From Ptiloglossa arizonensis (lineage: Eukaryota; Arthropoda; Insecta; Hymenoptera; Colletidae), in contig NW_027478389.1 of assembly GCF_051014685.1 (NCBI RefSeq), forward strand, positions 1,116,001-1,180,000: a DNA stretch of 64,000 nt. Reading direction: 5' to 3'. How positions within the stretch are numbered: position 1 is the stretch's first letter; each line of letters opens with the position of its first letter. The notes below the pieces were generated by a model that saw only the letters and a program-made list of their open reading frames with translations, had not been told where the DNA came from and searched no databases. Below, piece by piece: positions 13,555-25,519 of this stretch. The position numbers and the translations under genes were made by a program.

Positions 13555-16500
13555 AGGAATGATTGAGAAACCATGAAAATTTTCGCAAGTCTGATACTCG
13601 AAACCAATAACTACAATGGCCTAGGGGAAAAATACACATACCGTTGTAATCGGGCGAGTTTCTGCTGTCAGATGCAACAGGAATTTCTCGAGTTCGTCAA
13701 TTCGTTCGCGAGATATGGGTGTTTGAAGTTAAGGAATGCTTGAGAAACCATCAAAATTATCGCAATTCGGATGCTAGAAACGAATAACTGGAATTGCCTA
13801 GGGGAAAAGTACACAGACCAATAAAATCGGGCGAGTTACTACTATCAGATGCAACAGGAATTTCTCGAGTTCGTCATTCCGTTCGCGAGATATGGGAGTT
13901 TGAAGTTAAGGAATGGTTGAGAAACCATCACAATTTTCGCAAGTCTGATACTCGAAACCAATAACCACTATGGCCTAGGGCAAAAATACACATACCGTTG
14001 TAATCGGGCGAGTTTCTGCTTTCAGATGCAATAGGAAATTCTCGAGTTCGTCAAACCGATCGCGAGATATGGAAGTTTGAAGTTAAGGAATGCTTGAGAA
14101 ACCATCAAAATTTTCGCTGGTCTGATACTCGAAACCAACAACTGGAATGTCCTAGGGGAAAAGTACACACACCGTTGTATTCGGGCGAGTTTCTGCTTTC
14201 AGAAGCAATAGGAAATTCTCGAGCTCGTCAATCCGTTCGCGAGATATGGGAGTTGGAAATTAAGGAATGGTTGAGAAACAATCAAAATTTTCGCAAGTCT
14301 GATACTCGAAACCAATAACTACAATGGCCTAGGGGAAAAATACACATACCGTTGTAATCGGGCGGGTTTCTACTTTCAGATGCAATAGGAAATTCTCGAG
14401 TTCGTCAATCTGTTCGCGAGATATGGAAGTGTGAAGTTAAGGAATGGTTGAGAAACCATCAAAATTTTCGCAAGTCTGATACTCGAAACCAATAACTGGA
14501 ATGGCCTAGGGGAAAAGTACACATACCATTGTAATCGGGCGAGTTTCTACTTTCAGATGCAACAGGAATTTCTCGAGTTCGTCAATCCGTTCGCGAGATA
14601 TGGAAGTTTGAAGTTAAGGAATGCTAGAGAAACCATCAAAATTTTCGCTGGTCTGATACTCGAAACCAACAACTGGAATGGCCTAGGGGAAAAGTACATA
14701 CACCATTGTAATCGGTCGAGTTTCTACTTTCATATACAACAGGAATTTCTCGAGTTCGTCATTCCGTTCGCGAGATATGGGAGTTTGAAATTAAGGAATG
14801 GTTGAGAAACCATCAAAATTTTCGCAATTCTGATACACGAAACCAATAACTACAAAGGCGTAGGGGAAAAATACACATACGGTTGTAATCGGGCGACTTT
14901 CTACTTTCACATGCAACAGGAATTTCTCGAGTTCGTCAATCCGTTCGCGGGATATGGGAGTTTGAAGTTAAGGAATGGTTGAGAAACCATCAAAATTTTC
15001 GCTGGTCTGATACTCGAAACCAATAACTGGAATGGCCTAGGGGAAAAGTACACACACCATTGTAATCGGTCGAGTTTCCACTTTCAGATGCAATAGGAAT
15101 TTCTCGAGTTCGTCATTCCGTTCGCGAGATATGGGAGTTTGAAGTTATGGAATGCTTGAGAAACCATCAAAATTTTCGCAACTCTGATACTCGAAACCAA
15201 TAACTACAATGGCCTAGGGGGAAAATACACACACCATTGTAATCGTGCGAGTTTCTACTTTCAGATGCAACAGGAATTTCTCGAGTTCGTCATTCCGTTC
15301 GCGAGATATGGGAGTTTGAAGTTAAGGAATGGTAGAGAAACCATCAAAATTTTCGCAAGTCTCATACTCGAAACCAATAACTACAAAGGCATAGGGGAAA
15401 AATGCACATACCTTTGTAATCGGGCGAGTTTCCACTTCCAGATGCAACAGGAATTTCTCGAGTTCGTCATTCCGTTCGCGAGATATGGGAGTTTGAAGTT
15501 AAGGAATGGTTGAGAAACCATCAAAATTTTTGCAATTCTGATGCTAGAAACCAATAACTACAATGGCCCAGGGGAAAAATACACACACCGTTGTAATCGG
15601 GCGAGTTTCTGCTTTCAGATGCAATAGGAAATTCTCGAGTTCGTCAATCCGTTCGCGAGATATGGTAGATTGAAGTTAAGGAATGGTTGAGAAACCATCA
15701 AAATTTTCGCAAGTCTGATACTCGAAACCAATAACTACAATGGCCTAGGGGAAAATACACATACCGTTGTAATCGGGCGAGTTTCTGCTGTCAGATGCAA
15801 CAGGAATTTCTCGAGTTCGTCAATTCGTTCGCGAGATATGGGTGTTTGAAGTTAAGGAATGCTTGAGAAACCATCAAAATTATCGCAATTCGGATGCTAG
15901 AAACGAATAACTGGAATTGCCTAGGGGAAAAGTACACAGACCAATAAAATCGGGCGAGTTACTACTTTCAGATGCAACAGGAATTTCTCGAGTTCGTCAT
16001 TCCGTTCGCGAGATATGGGAGTTTGAAGTTAAGGAATGGTTGAGAAACCATCACAATTTTCGCAAGTCTGATACTCGAAACCAATAACTACAATGGCCTA
16101 GGCCAAAAATACACATACCGTTGTAATCGGGCGAGTTTCTGCTTTCAGATGCAATAGGAAATTCTCGAGTTCGTCAATCCGTTCGCAAGATATGAAAGTT
16201 TGAAGTTAAGGAATGGTTGAGAAACCATCAAAATTTTCGCAATTCTGATGCTAGAAACCAATAACTACAATGGCCTATGGGAAAAATACACATACCGTTG
16301 TAATTGGGCGAGTTTCTGCTGTCAGATGCAACAGGAATTTCTCGAGTTCGTCAATCCGTTCGCGAGATATGGGAGTTTGAAGTTAAGGAATGCTTGAGAA
16401 ACCATCAAAATTATCGCAAGTCTGATACACGAAACCTATAACAACAAAGGCCTAGGGGAAAAATACACGTTCCGTTGTAATCGGGCGAGTTTCTGCTTTC

Positions 16501-19392
16501 AGATGCGATAGGAAATTCTCGAGTTCGTCAATCCGTTCGCAAGATATGAAAGTTTGAAGTTAAGGAATGGTTGAGAAACCATCAAAATTTTCGCAAGTCT
16601 GATACTCGAAACCAATAACTACAATGGCCTAGGGGAAAATACACATACCGTTGTAATCGGGCGAGTTTCTGCTGTCAGATGCAACAGGAATTTCTCGAGT
16701 TCGTCAATTCGTTCGCGAGATATGGGTGTTTGAAGTTAAGGAATGCTTGAGAAACAATCAAAATTTTCGCAAGTCTGATACTCGAAACCAATAACTACAA
16801 TGGCCTAGGGGAAAAATACACATACCGTTGTAATCGGGCGGGTTTCTACTTTCAGATGCAATAGGAAATTCTCGAGTTCGTCAATCTGTTCGCGAGATAT
16901 GGAAGTGTGAAGTTAAGGAATGGTTGAGAAACCATCAAAATTTTCGCAAGTCTGATACTCGAAACCAATAACTGGAATGGCCTAGGGGAAAAGTACACAT
17001 ACCATTGTAATCGGGCGAGTTTCTACTTTCAGATGCAACAGGAATTTGTCGAGTTCGTCAATCCGTTCGCGAGATATGGAAGTTTGAAGTTAAGGAATGC
17101 TAGAGAAACCATCAAAATTTTCGCTGGTCTGATACTCGAAACCAACAACTGGAATGGCCTAGGGGAAAAGTACATACACCATTGTAATCGGTCGAGTTTC
17201 TACTTTCATATACAACAGGAATTTCTCGAGTTCGTCATTCCGTTCGCGAGATATGGGAGTTTGAAATTAAGGAATGGTTGAGAAACCATCAAAATTTTCG
17301 CAATTCTGATACACGAAACCAATAACTACAAAGGCGTAGGGGAAAAATACACATACGGTTGTAATCGGGCGACTTTCTACTTTCACATGCAACAGGAATT
17401 TCTCGAGTTCGTCAATCCGTTCGCGGGATATGGGAGTTTGAAGTTAAGGAATGGTTGAGAAACCATCAAAATTTTCGCTGGTCTGATACTCGAAACCAAT
17501 AACTGGAATGGCCTAGGGGAAAAGTACACACACCATTGTAATCGGTCGAGTTTCCACTTTCAGATGCAATAGGAATTTCTCGAGTTCGTCATTCCGTTCG
17601 CGAGATATGGGAGTTTGAAGTTATGGAATGCTTGAGAAACCATCAAAATTTTCGCAACTCTGATACTCGAAACCAATAACTACAATGGCCTAGGGGGAAA
17701 ATACACACACCATTGTAATCGTGCGAGTTTCTACTTTCAGATGCAACAGGAATTTCTCGAGTTCGTCATTCCGTTCGCGAGATATGGGAGTTTGAAGTTA
17801 AGGAATGGTAGAGAAACCATCAAAATTTTCGCAAGTCTCATACTCGAAACCAATAACTACAAAGGCATAGGGGAAAAATGCACATACCTTTGTAATCGGG
17901 CGAGTTTCCACTTCCAGATGCAACAGGAATTTCTCGAGTTCGTCATTCCGTTCGCGAGATATGGGAGTTTGAAGTTAAGGAATGGTTGAGAAACCATCAA
18001 AATTTTTGCAATTCTGATGCTAGAAACCAATAACTACAATGGCCCAGGGGAAAAATACACACACCGTTGTAATCGGGCGAGTTTCTGCTTTCAGATGCAA
18101 TAGGAAATTCTCGAGTTCGTCAATCCGTTCGCGAGATATGGTAGATTGAAGTTAAGGAATGGTTGAGAAACCATCAAAATTTTCGCAAGTCTGATACTCG
18201 AAACCAATAACTACAATGGCCTAGGGGAAAATACACATACCGTTGTAATCGGGCGAGTTTCTGCTGTCAGATGCAACAGGAATTTCTCGAGTTCGTCAAT
18301 TCGTTCGCGAGATATGGGTGTTTGAAGTTAAGGAATGCTTGAGAAACCATCAAAATTATCGCAATTCGGATGCTAGAAACGAATAACTGGAATTGCCTAG
18401 GGGAAAAGTACACAGACCAATAAAATCGGGCGAGTTACTACTTTCAGATGCAACAGGAATTTCTCGAGTTCGTCATTCCGTTCGCGAGATATGGGAGTTT
18501 GAAGTTAAGGAATGGTTGAGAAACCATCACAATTTTCGCAAGTCTGATACTCGAAACCAATAACTACAATGGCCTAGGCCAAAAATACACATACCGTTGT
18601 AATCGGGCGAGTTTCTGCTTTCAGATGCAATAGGAAATTCTCGAGTTCGTCAATCCGTTCGCAAGATATGAAAGTTTGAAGTTAAGGAATGGTTGAGAAA
18701 CCATCAAAATTTTCGCAATTCTGATGCTAGAAACCAATAACTACAATGGCCTATGGGAAAAATACACATACCGTTGTAATTGGGCGAGTTTCTGCTGTCA
18801 GATGCAACAGGAATTTCTCGAGTTCGTCAATCCGTTCGCGAGATATGGGAGTTTGAAGTTAAGGAATGCTTGAGAAACCATCAAAATCATCGCAAGTCTG
18901 ATACACGAAACCTATAACAACAAAGGCCTAGGGGAAAAATACACGTTCCGTTGTAATCGGGCGAGTTTCTGCTTTCAGATGCGATAGGAAATTCTCGAGT
19001 TCGTCAATCCGTTCGCAAGATATGAAAGTTTGAAGTTAAGGAATGGTTGAGAAACCATCAAAATTTTCGCAATTCTGATGCTAGAAACCAATAACTACAA
19101 TGGCCTATGGGAAAAATACACACGCCGTTGTAATCGGGCGAGTTTCTGCTTTCCGATGCAACAGGAATTTCTCGAGTTCGTCAATCCGTTCGCGAGATAT
19201 GGGTGTTTGAAGTTATGGAATGGTTGAGAAACCATTAAAATTTTCGCAATTCTGATACTCGAAACCAATAACTACTATGGCCTTGGGCAAAAACGCACAT
19301 ACCGTTGTAATCGGGCGAATTTCCACTTCCAGATGCAACAGGAATTTCTCGAGTTCGTCATTCCGTTCGCGAGATATGGGAGTTTGAAGTTA
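13555..19392 (+). repeat. Block C, 33-monomer HOR, copy 1
   Basis: The signature GAATGATTGAGAAACCATG at about 13557 returns 5838 bp later at about 19395. Further landmarks (14094/19932, 14557/20395, 15265/21103, 17033/22871) keep the same offset. 5838 is 33 monomers minus 3 bases. Sequence upstream of 13555 and of 19393 differs, which sets the left border. I saw only a handful of substitutions between the copies, for example near 14150/19988. The unit is itself nested: a 14-monomer segment is repeated inside it. Confidence 0.9.
14270..19070 (+). repeat. 14-monomer internal duplication inside the block C unit
   Basis: From the variant GAGAAACAATC at about 14274, the sequence repeats at about 16750 with an offset of 2476 bp (14 monomers minus 2 bases). 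The match runs to about 19070, where copy 2 has GCAATTCTGATGC and copy 1 has GCAAGTCTGATAC. The 33-mer therefore consists of about 4 single monomers, a 14-mer, a near-copy of that 14-mer and a short tail. The duplication came before the 33-mer was amplified, because both 33-mer copies carry it. Confidence 0.85.
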
Positions 19393-22300
19393 AGGAATGA
19401 TTGAGAAACCATGAAAATTTTCGCAAGTCTGATACTCGAAACCAATAACTACAATGGCCTAGGGGAAAAATACACATACCGTTGTAATCGGGCGAGTTTC
19501 TGCTGTCAGATGCAACAGGAATTTCTCGAGTTCGTCAATTCGTTCGCGAGATATGGGTGTTTGAAGTTAAGGAATGCTTGAGAAACCATCAAAATTATCG
19601 CAATTCGGATGCTAGAAACGAATAACTGGAATTGCCTAGGGGAAAAGTACACAGACCAATAAAATCGGGCGAGTTACTACTATCAGATGCAACAGGAATT
19701 TCTCGAGTTCGTCATTCCGTTCGCGAGATATGGGAGTTTGAAGTTAAGGAATGGTTGAGAAACCATCACAATTTTAGCAAGTCTGATACTCGAAACCAAT
19801 AACCACTATGGCCTAGGGCAAAAATACACATACCGTTGTAATCGGGCGAGTTTCTGCTTTCAGATGCAATAGGAAATTCTCGAGTTCGTCAAACCGATCG
19901 CGAGATATGGAAGTTTGAAGTTAAGGAATGCTTGAGAAACCATCAAAATTTTCGCTGGTCTGATACTCGAAACCAACAACTGGAATGGCCTAGGGGAAAA
20001 GTACACACACCGTTGTATTCGGGCGAGTTTCTGCTTTCAGAAGCAATAGGAAATTCTCGAGCTCGTCAATCCGTTCGCGAGATATGGGAGTTGGAAATTA
20101 AGGAATGGTTGAGAAACAATCAAAATTTTCGCAAGTCTGATACTCGAAACCAATAACTACAATGGCCTAGGGGAAAAATACACATACCGTTGTAATCGGG
20201 CGGGTTTCTACTTTCAGATGCAATAGGAAATTCTCGAGTTCGTCAATCTGTTCGCGAGATATGGAAGTGTGAAGTTAAGGAATGGTTGAGAAACCATCAA
20301 AATTTTCGCAAGTCTGATACTCGAAACCAATAACTGGAATGGCCTAGGGGAAAAGTACACATACCATTGTAATCGGGCGAGTTTCTACTTTCAGATGCAA
20401 CAGGAATTTCTCGAGTTCGTCAATCCGTTCGCGAGATATGGAAGTTTGAAGTTAAGGAATGCTAGAGAAACCATCAAAATTTTCGCTGGTCTGATACTCG
20501 AAACCAACAACTGGAATGGCCTAGGGGAAAAGTACATACACCATTGTAATCGGTCGAGTTTCTACTTTCATATACAACAGGAATTTCTCGAGTTCGCCAT
20601 TCCGTTCGCGAGATATGGGAGTTTGAAATTAAGGAATGGTTGAGAAACCATCAAAATTTTCGCAATTCTGATACACGAAACCAATAACTACAAAGGCGTA
20701 GGGGAAAAATACACATACGGTTGTAATCGGGCGACTTTCTACTTTCACATGCAACAGGAATTTCTCGAGTTCGTCAATCCGTTCGCGGGATATGGGAGTT
20801 TGAAGTTAAGGAATGGTTGAGAAACCATCAAAATTTTCGCTGGTCTGATACTCGAAACCAATAACTGGAATGGCCTAGGGGAAAAGTACACACACCATTG
20901 TAATCGGTCGAGTTTCCACTTTCAGATGCAATAGGAATTTCTCGAGTTCGTCATTCCGTTCGCGAGATATGGGAGTTTGAAGTTATGGAATGCTTGAGAA
21001 ACCATCAAAATTTTCGCAACTCTGATACTCGAAACCAATAACTACAATGGCCTAGGGGGAAAATACACACACCATTGTAATCGTGCGAGTTTCTACTTTC
21101 AGATGCAACAGGAATTTCTCGAGTTCGTCATTCCGTTCGCGAGATATGGGAGTTTGAAGTTAAGGAATGGTAGAGAAACCATCAAAATTTTCGCAAGTCT
21201 CATACTCGAAACCAATAACTACAAAGGCATAGGGGAAAAATGCACATACCTTTGTAATCGGGCGAGTTTCCACTTCCAGATGCAACAGGAATTTCTCGAG
21301 TTCGTCATTCCGTTCGCGAGATATGGGAGTTTGAAGTTAAGGAATGGTTGAGAAACCATCAAAATTTTTGCAATTCTGATGCTAGAAACCAATAACTACA
21401 ATGGCCCAGGGGAAAAATACACACACCGTTGTAATCGGGCGAGTTTCTGCTTTCAGATGCAATAGGAAATTCTCGAGTTCGTCAATCCGTTCGCGAGATA
21501 TGGTAGATTGAAGTTAAGGAATGGTTGAGAAACCATCAAAATTTTCGCAAGTCTGATACTCGAAACCAATAACTACAATGGCCTAGGGGAAAATACACAT
21601 ACCGTTGTAATCGGGCGAGTTTCTGCTGTCAGATGCAACAGGAATTTCTCGAGTTCGTCAATTCGTTCGCGAGATATGGGTGTTTGAAGTTAAGGAATGC
21701 TTGAGAAACCATCAAAATTATCGCAATTCGGATGCTAGAAACGAATAACTGGAATTGCCTAGGGGAAAAGTACACAGACCAATAAAATCGGGCGAGTTAC
21801 TACTTTCAGATGCAACAGGAATTTCTCGAGTTCGTCATTCCGTTCGCGAGATATGGGAGTTTGAAGTTAAGGAATGGTTGAGAAACCATCACAATTTTCG
21901 CAAGTCTGATACTCGAAACCAATAACTACAATGGCCTAGGCCAAAAATACACATACCGTTGTAATCGGGCGAGTTTCTGCTTTCAGATGCAATAGGAAAT
22001 TCTCGAGTTCGTCAATCCGTTCGCAAGATATGAAAGTTTGAAGTTAAGGAATGGTTGAGAAACCATCAAAATTTTCGCAATTCTGATGCTAGAAACCAAT
22101 AACTACAATGGCCTATGGGAAAAATACACATACCGTTGTAATTGGGCGAGTTTCTGCTGTCAGATGCAACAAGAATTTCTCGAGTTCGTCAATCCGTTCG
22201 CGAGATATGGGAGTTTGAAGTTAAGGAATGCTTGAGAAACCATCAAAATTATCGCAAGTCTGATACACGAAACCTATAACAACAAAGGCCTAGGGGAAAA

Positions 22301-23701
22301 ATACACGTTCCGTTGTAATCGGGCGAGTTTCTGCTTTCAGATGCGATAGGAAATTCTCGAGTTCGTCAATCCGTTCGCAAGATATGAAAGTTTGAAGTTA
22401 AGGAATGGTTGAGAAACCATCAAAATTTTCGCAAGTCTGATACTCGAAACCAATAACTACAATGGCCTAGGGGAAAATACACATACCGTTGTAATCGGGC
22501 GAGTTTCTGCTGTCAGATGCAACAGGAATTTCTCGAGTTCGTCAATTCGTTCGCGAGATATGGGTGTTTGAAGTTAAGGAATGCTTGAGAAACAATCAAA
22601 ATTTTCGCAAGTCTGATACTCGAAACCAATAACTACAATGGCCTAGGGGAAAAATACACATACCGTTGTAATCGGGCGGGTTTCTACTTTCAGATGCAAT
22701 AGGAAATTCTCGAGTTCGTCAATCTGTTCGCGAGATATGGAAGTGTGAAGTTAAGGAATGGTTGAGAAACCATCAAAATTTTCGCAAGTCTGATACTCGA
22801 AACCAATAACTGGAATGGCCTAGGGGAAAAGTACACATACCATTGTAATCGGGCGAGTTTCTACTTTCAGATGCAACAGGAATTTCTCGAGTTCGTCAAT
22901 CCGTTCGCGAGATATGGAAGTTTGAAGTTAAGGAATGCTAGAGAAACCATCAAAATTTTCGCTGGTCTGATACTCGAAACCAACAACTGGAATGGCCTAG
23001 GGGAAAAGTACATACACCATTGTAATCGGTCGAGTTTCTACTTTCATATACAACAGGAATTTCTCGAGTTCGTCATTCCGTTCGCGAGATATGGGAGTTT
23101 GAAATTAAGGAATGGTTGAGAAACCATCAAAATTTTCGCAATTCTGATACACGAAACCAATAACTACAAAGGCGTAGGGGAAAAATACACATACGGTTGT
23201 AATCGGGCGACTTTCTACTTTCACATGCAACAGGAATTTCTCGAGTTCGTCAATCCGTTCGCGGGATATGGGAGTTTGAAGTTAAGGAATGGTTGAGAAA
23301 CCATCAAAATTTTCGCTGGTCTGATACTCGAAACCAATAACTGGAATGGCCTAGGGGAAAAGTACACACACCATTGTAATCGGTCGAGTTTCCACTTTCA
23401 GATGCAATAGGAATTTCTCGAGTTCGTCATTCCGTTCGCGAGATATGGGAGTTTGAAGTTATGGAATGCTTGAGAAACCATCAAAATTTTCGCAACTCTG
23501 ATACTCGAAACCAATAACTACAATGGCCTAGGGGGAAAATACACACACCATTGTAATCGTGCGAGTTTCTACTTTCAGATGCAACAGGAATTTCTCGAGT
23601 TCGTCATTCCGTTCGCGAGATATGGGAGTTTGAAGTTAAGGAATGGTAGAGAAACCATCAAAATTTTCGCAAGTCTCATACTCGAAACCAATAACTACAA
23701 A

Positions 23702-24180
23702 GGCGTAGGGGAAAAATACACATACGGTTGTAATCGGGCGACTTTCTACTTTCACATGCAACAGGAATTTCTCGAGTTCGTCAATCCGTTCGCGGGATAT
23801 GGGAGTTTGAAGTTAAGGAATGGTTGAGAAACCATCAAAATTTTCGCTGGTCTGATACTCGAAACCAATAACTGGAATGGCCTAGGGGAAAAGTACACAC
23901 ACCATTGTAATCGGTCGAGTTTCTACTTTCATATACAACAGGAATTTCTCGAGTTCGTCATTCCGTTCGCGAGATATGGGAGTTTGAAATTAAGGAATGG
24001 TTGAGAAACCATCAAAATTTTCGCAATTCTGATACACGAAACCAATAACTACAAAGGCGTAGGGGAAAAATACACATACGGTTGTAATCGGGCGAGTTTC
24101 TACTTTCAGATGCAACAGGAATTTCTCGAGTTCGTCATTCCGTTCGCGAGATATGGGAGTTTGAAGTTAAGGAATGGTAG
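23702..24180 (+). repeat. extra monomers inserted in block C copy 2
   Basis: At 23702 the sequence jumps from the copy 1 order to GGCGTAGGGG...CATACGGTTG, which is a repeat of 23171 onward (offset 531). It is not a clean tandem copy. The middle monomer has the TTTCATATACAACAGG variant of 23040, not the expected CAGATGCAATAGG of 23400. This suggests a mosaic exchange of three monomers. An assembly collapse or join is possible, since it lies just before the error-rich contig end. Confidence 0.7.
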
Positions 24181-24189
24181 AGAAACCAT

Positions 24190-24917
24190 CAATATTTTCG
24201 CAAGTCGCATACTCGAACCAATAACAACAAAGGGCATAGGGGAAAAAATGCACATACCTTTGTAATCGGGCGAGTTTTCCACTTCAGATGCAACAGGAAT
24301 TTCTCGAGTCCGTCATCCGTTCGCGAGATATGGGGAGTTGAAGTAAGGAATGGTTGAGAAACCATCAAAATTTTTGCAATTCTGATGCCTAGAACAAATA
24401 ACTACAATGGCCCCAGGGGAAAAATACACACACCGTTGTAATCGGGCGAGTTTCTGCTTTCAAGATGCAATAGGAAATTCCTCGAGTTCGTCAATCCGTT
24501 CGCGAGATATGGTAGATTGAAGTTAAGGGAATGGTTGAGAAAACAATCAAACTTTCGCAAGTCTGATACTCGAAACCAATAACTACAATGGCCCTAGGGG
24601 AAAATACTACATACGTTGTAATCGGCGAGTTTTCTGCTGTCAGATGCAACAGGAATTTCTCGAGTTCGTCAATTCGGTTCGCGAGATATGGGTGTTTGAA
24701 GTTAAAGGATAGCTTGAGAAACCATCAAATTATCCGCAATTCGGATGCTAGAAACGAATAACTGAGAATTGCCTAGGGGAAAAGTACACAGACAATAAAA
24801 TCGGTCGGAGTTACTACTTTCAGATGCAACAGGAATTTCTCGAGTTCGTCCCAATTTTTCGTTCGCGAGATATGGGAGTTTGATGAGTTAAGGAATGGTG
24901 AGAAACCATCACAATTT
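24190..24917. other. indel-rich, probably unpolished contig end
   Basis: The stretch corresponds to 17820-18537 but contains more than twenty single-base insertions and deletions, many in short homopolymers: AAAGGGC, GGAAAAAATG, GAGTTTTCC, GGCCCCAGG, GTTAAAGG, TCCCAATTTTTC. Elsewhere in the array, HOR copies agree with almost no indels over kilobases. The change starts abruptly near 24190 and ends at the N run. It is best read as raw long-read error at a contig end, not biological decay. Do not use this stretch for divergence or monomer counts. Confidence 0.9.
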
Positions 24918-25017
24918 NNNNNNNNNNNNNNNNNNNNNNNNNNNNNNNNNNNNNNNNNNNNNNNNNNNNNNNNNNNNNNNNNNNNNNNNNNNNNNNNNNN
25001 NNNNNNNNNNNNNNNNN
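24918..25017. other. assembly gap, 100 N
   Basis: Exactly 100 N, the usual placeholder for a gap of unknown size. The left flank is block C sequence and the right flank (CAAATTTTCGC with only three A, then GGAGTATGAAG) is block D/F type, matching 26243 onward and 38415 onward. The missing sequence therefore includes the rest of a 33-mer copy and the C to D transition. Its true length cannot be judged. Confidence 0.97.
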
Positions 25018-25296
25018 CAAATTTTCGCAAGTCTGATACTCGAAACCAATAACTACAAAGGCATAGGGGAAAAATGCACATACCTTTGTAATCGGGCGAG
25101 TTTCCACTTTCAGATGCAACAGGAATTTCTCGAGTTCGTCATTCCGTTCGCGAGATATGGGAGTATGAAGTTAAGGAATGGTTGAGAAACCATCAAAATT
25201 TTCGCAATTCTGATGCTAGAAACCAATAACTACAATTGCCTAGGGGAAAAATACACATACCGTTGTAATCGGGCGAGTTTCTGCTTTCCAATGCAA

Positions 25297-25316
25297 CAGG
25301 AATTTTCGTCATTCCG
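25297..25316 (+). repeat. 7-bp deletion variant monomer (phase marker)
   Basis: The usual GAATTTCTCGAGTTCGTC reads GAATTTTCGTC, a 7-bp loss that removes the CTCGAG palindrome. The same deletion is found at about 26002, 30594, 33593, 36592, 38175, 40644 and 42227 and nowhere else that I saw. The spacings (2999, 2999, 4052; and 12173, 4052) reproduce the HOR periods and tie blocks D, E and F together as descendants of one deletion event. Confidence 0.9.
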
Positions 25317-25519
25317 TTCGCGAGATATGGGAGTTTGAAGTTATGGAATGCTTGAGAAACCATCAAAATTTTCGCAAGTCTGATACTCGAAACCAATAAC
25401 TACTATGGCCTAGGGCAAAAATACACGTACCGTTGTAATCGGGCGTGTTTCTACTTTCAGATGCAGCAGGAATTTCTTGATTTCGTCAATCCGCTCGCGT
25501 GATATGGGAGTTTGAAGTT

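Larger units (their letters stand above)
19393..24917 (+). repeat. Block C, 33-monomer HOR, copy 2 (cut by gap)
   Basis: Follows copy 1 at an offset of 5838 up to about 23702. It then shows extra monomers and resumes copy 1 at an offset of about 6369 (5838 + 531), until the N run interrupts it at the equivalent of copy 1 position of about 18537. The last 730 bp are indel-rich. Scattered single differences from copy 1 include TTTAGC near 19775, GTTCGCC near 20597 and CAACAAGAA near 22170. Confidence 0.88.

Noticed and set aside
14557..14805. Plus-strand ORF of 82 codons in many copies (also 15265, 17033, 17741, 20395, 21103 and others)
   Set aside because: The peptide is itself an internal repeat of about 59 residues, i.e. 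the translated monomer. Position and copy number follow the satellite, not gene structure.
24190..24917. Ancient degenerate satellite edge
   Set aside because: Decay would give substitutions as well as indels and a gradual change. Here 1-bp homopolymer indels dominate and stop at an assembly gap.
24773..25185. ORFs of 96-102 codons running through the N gap
   Set aside because: They are open only because N codons contain no stop; the left part is also full of sequencing indels.
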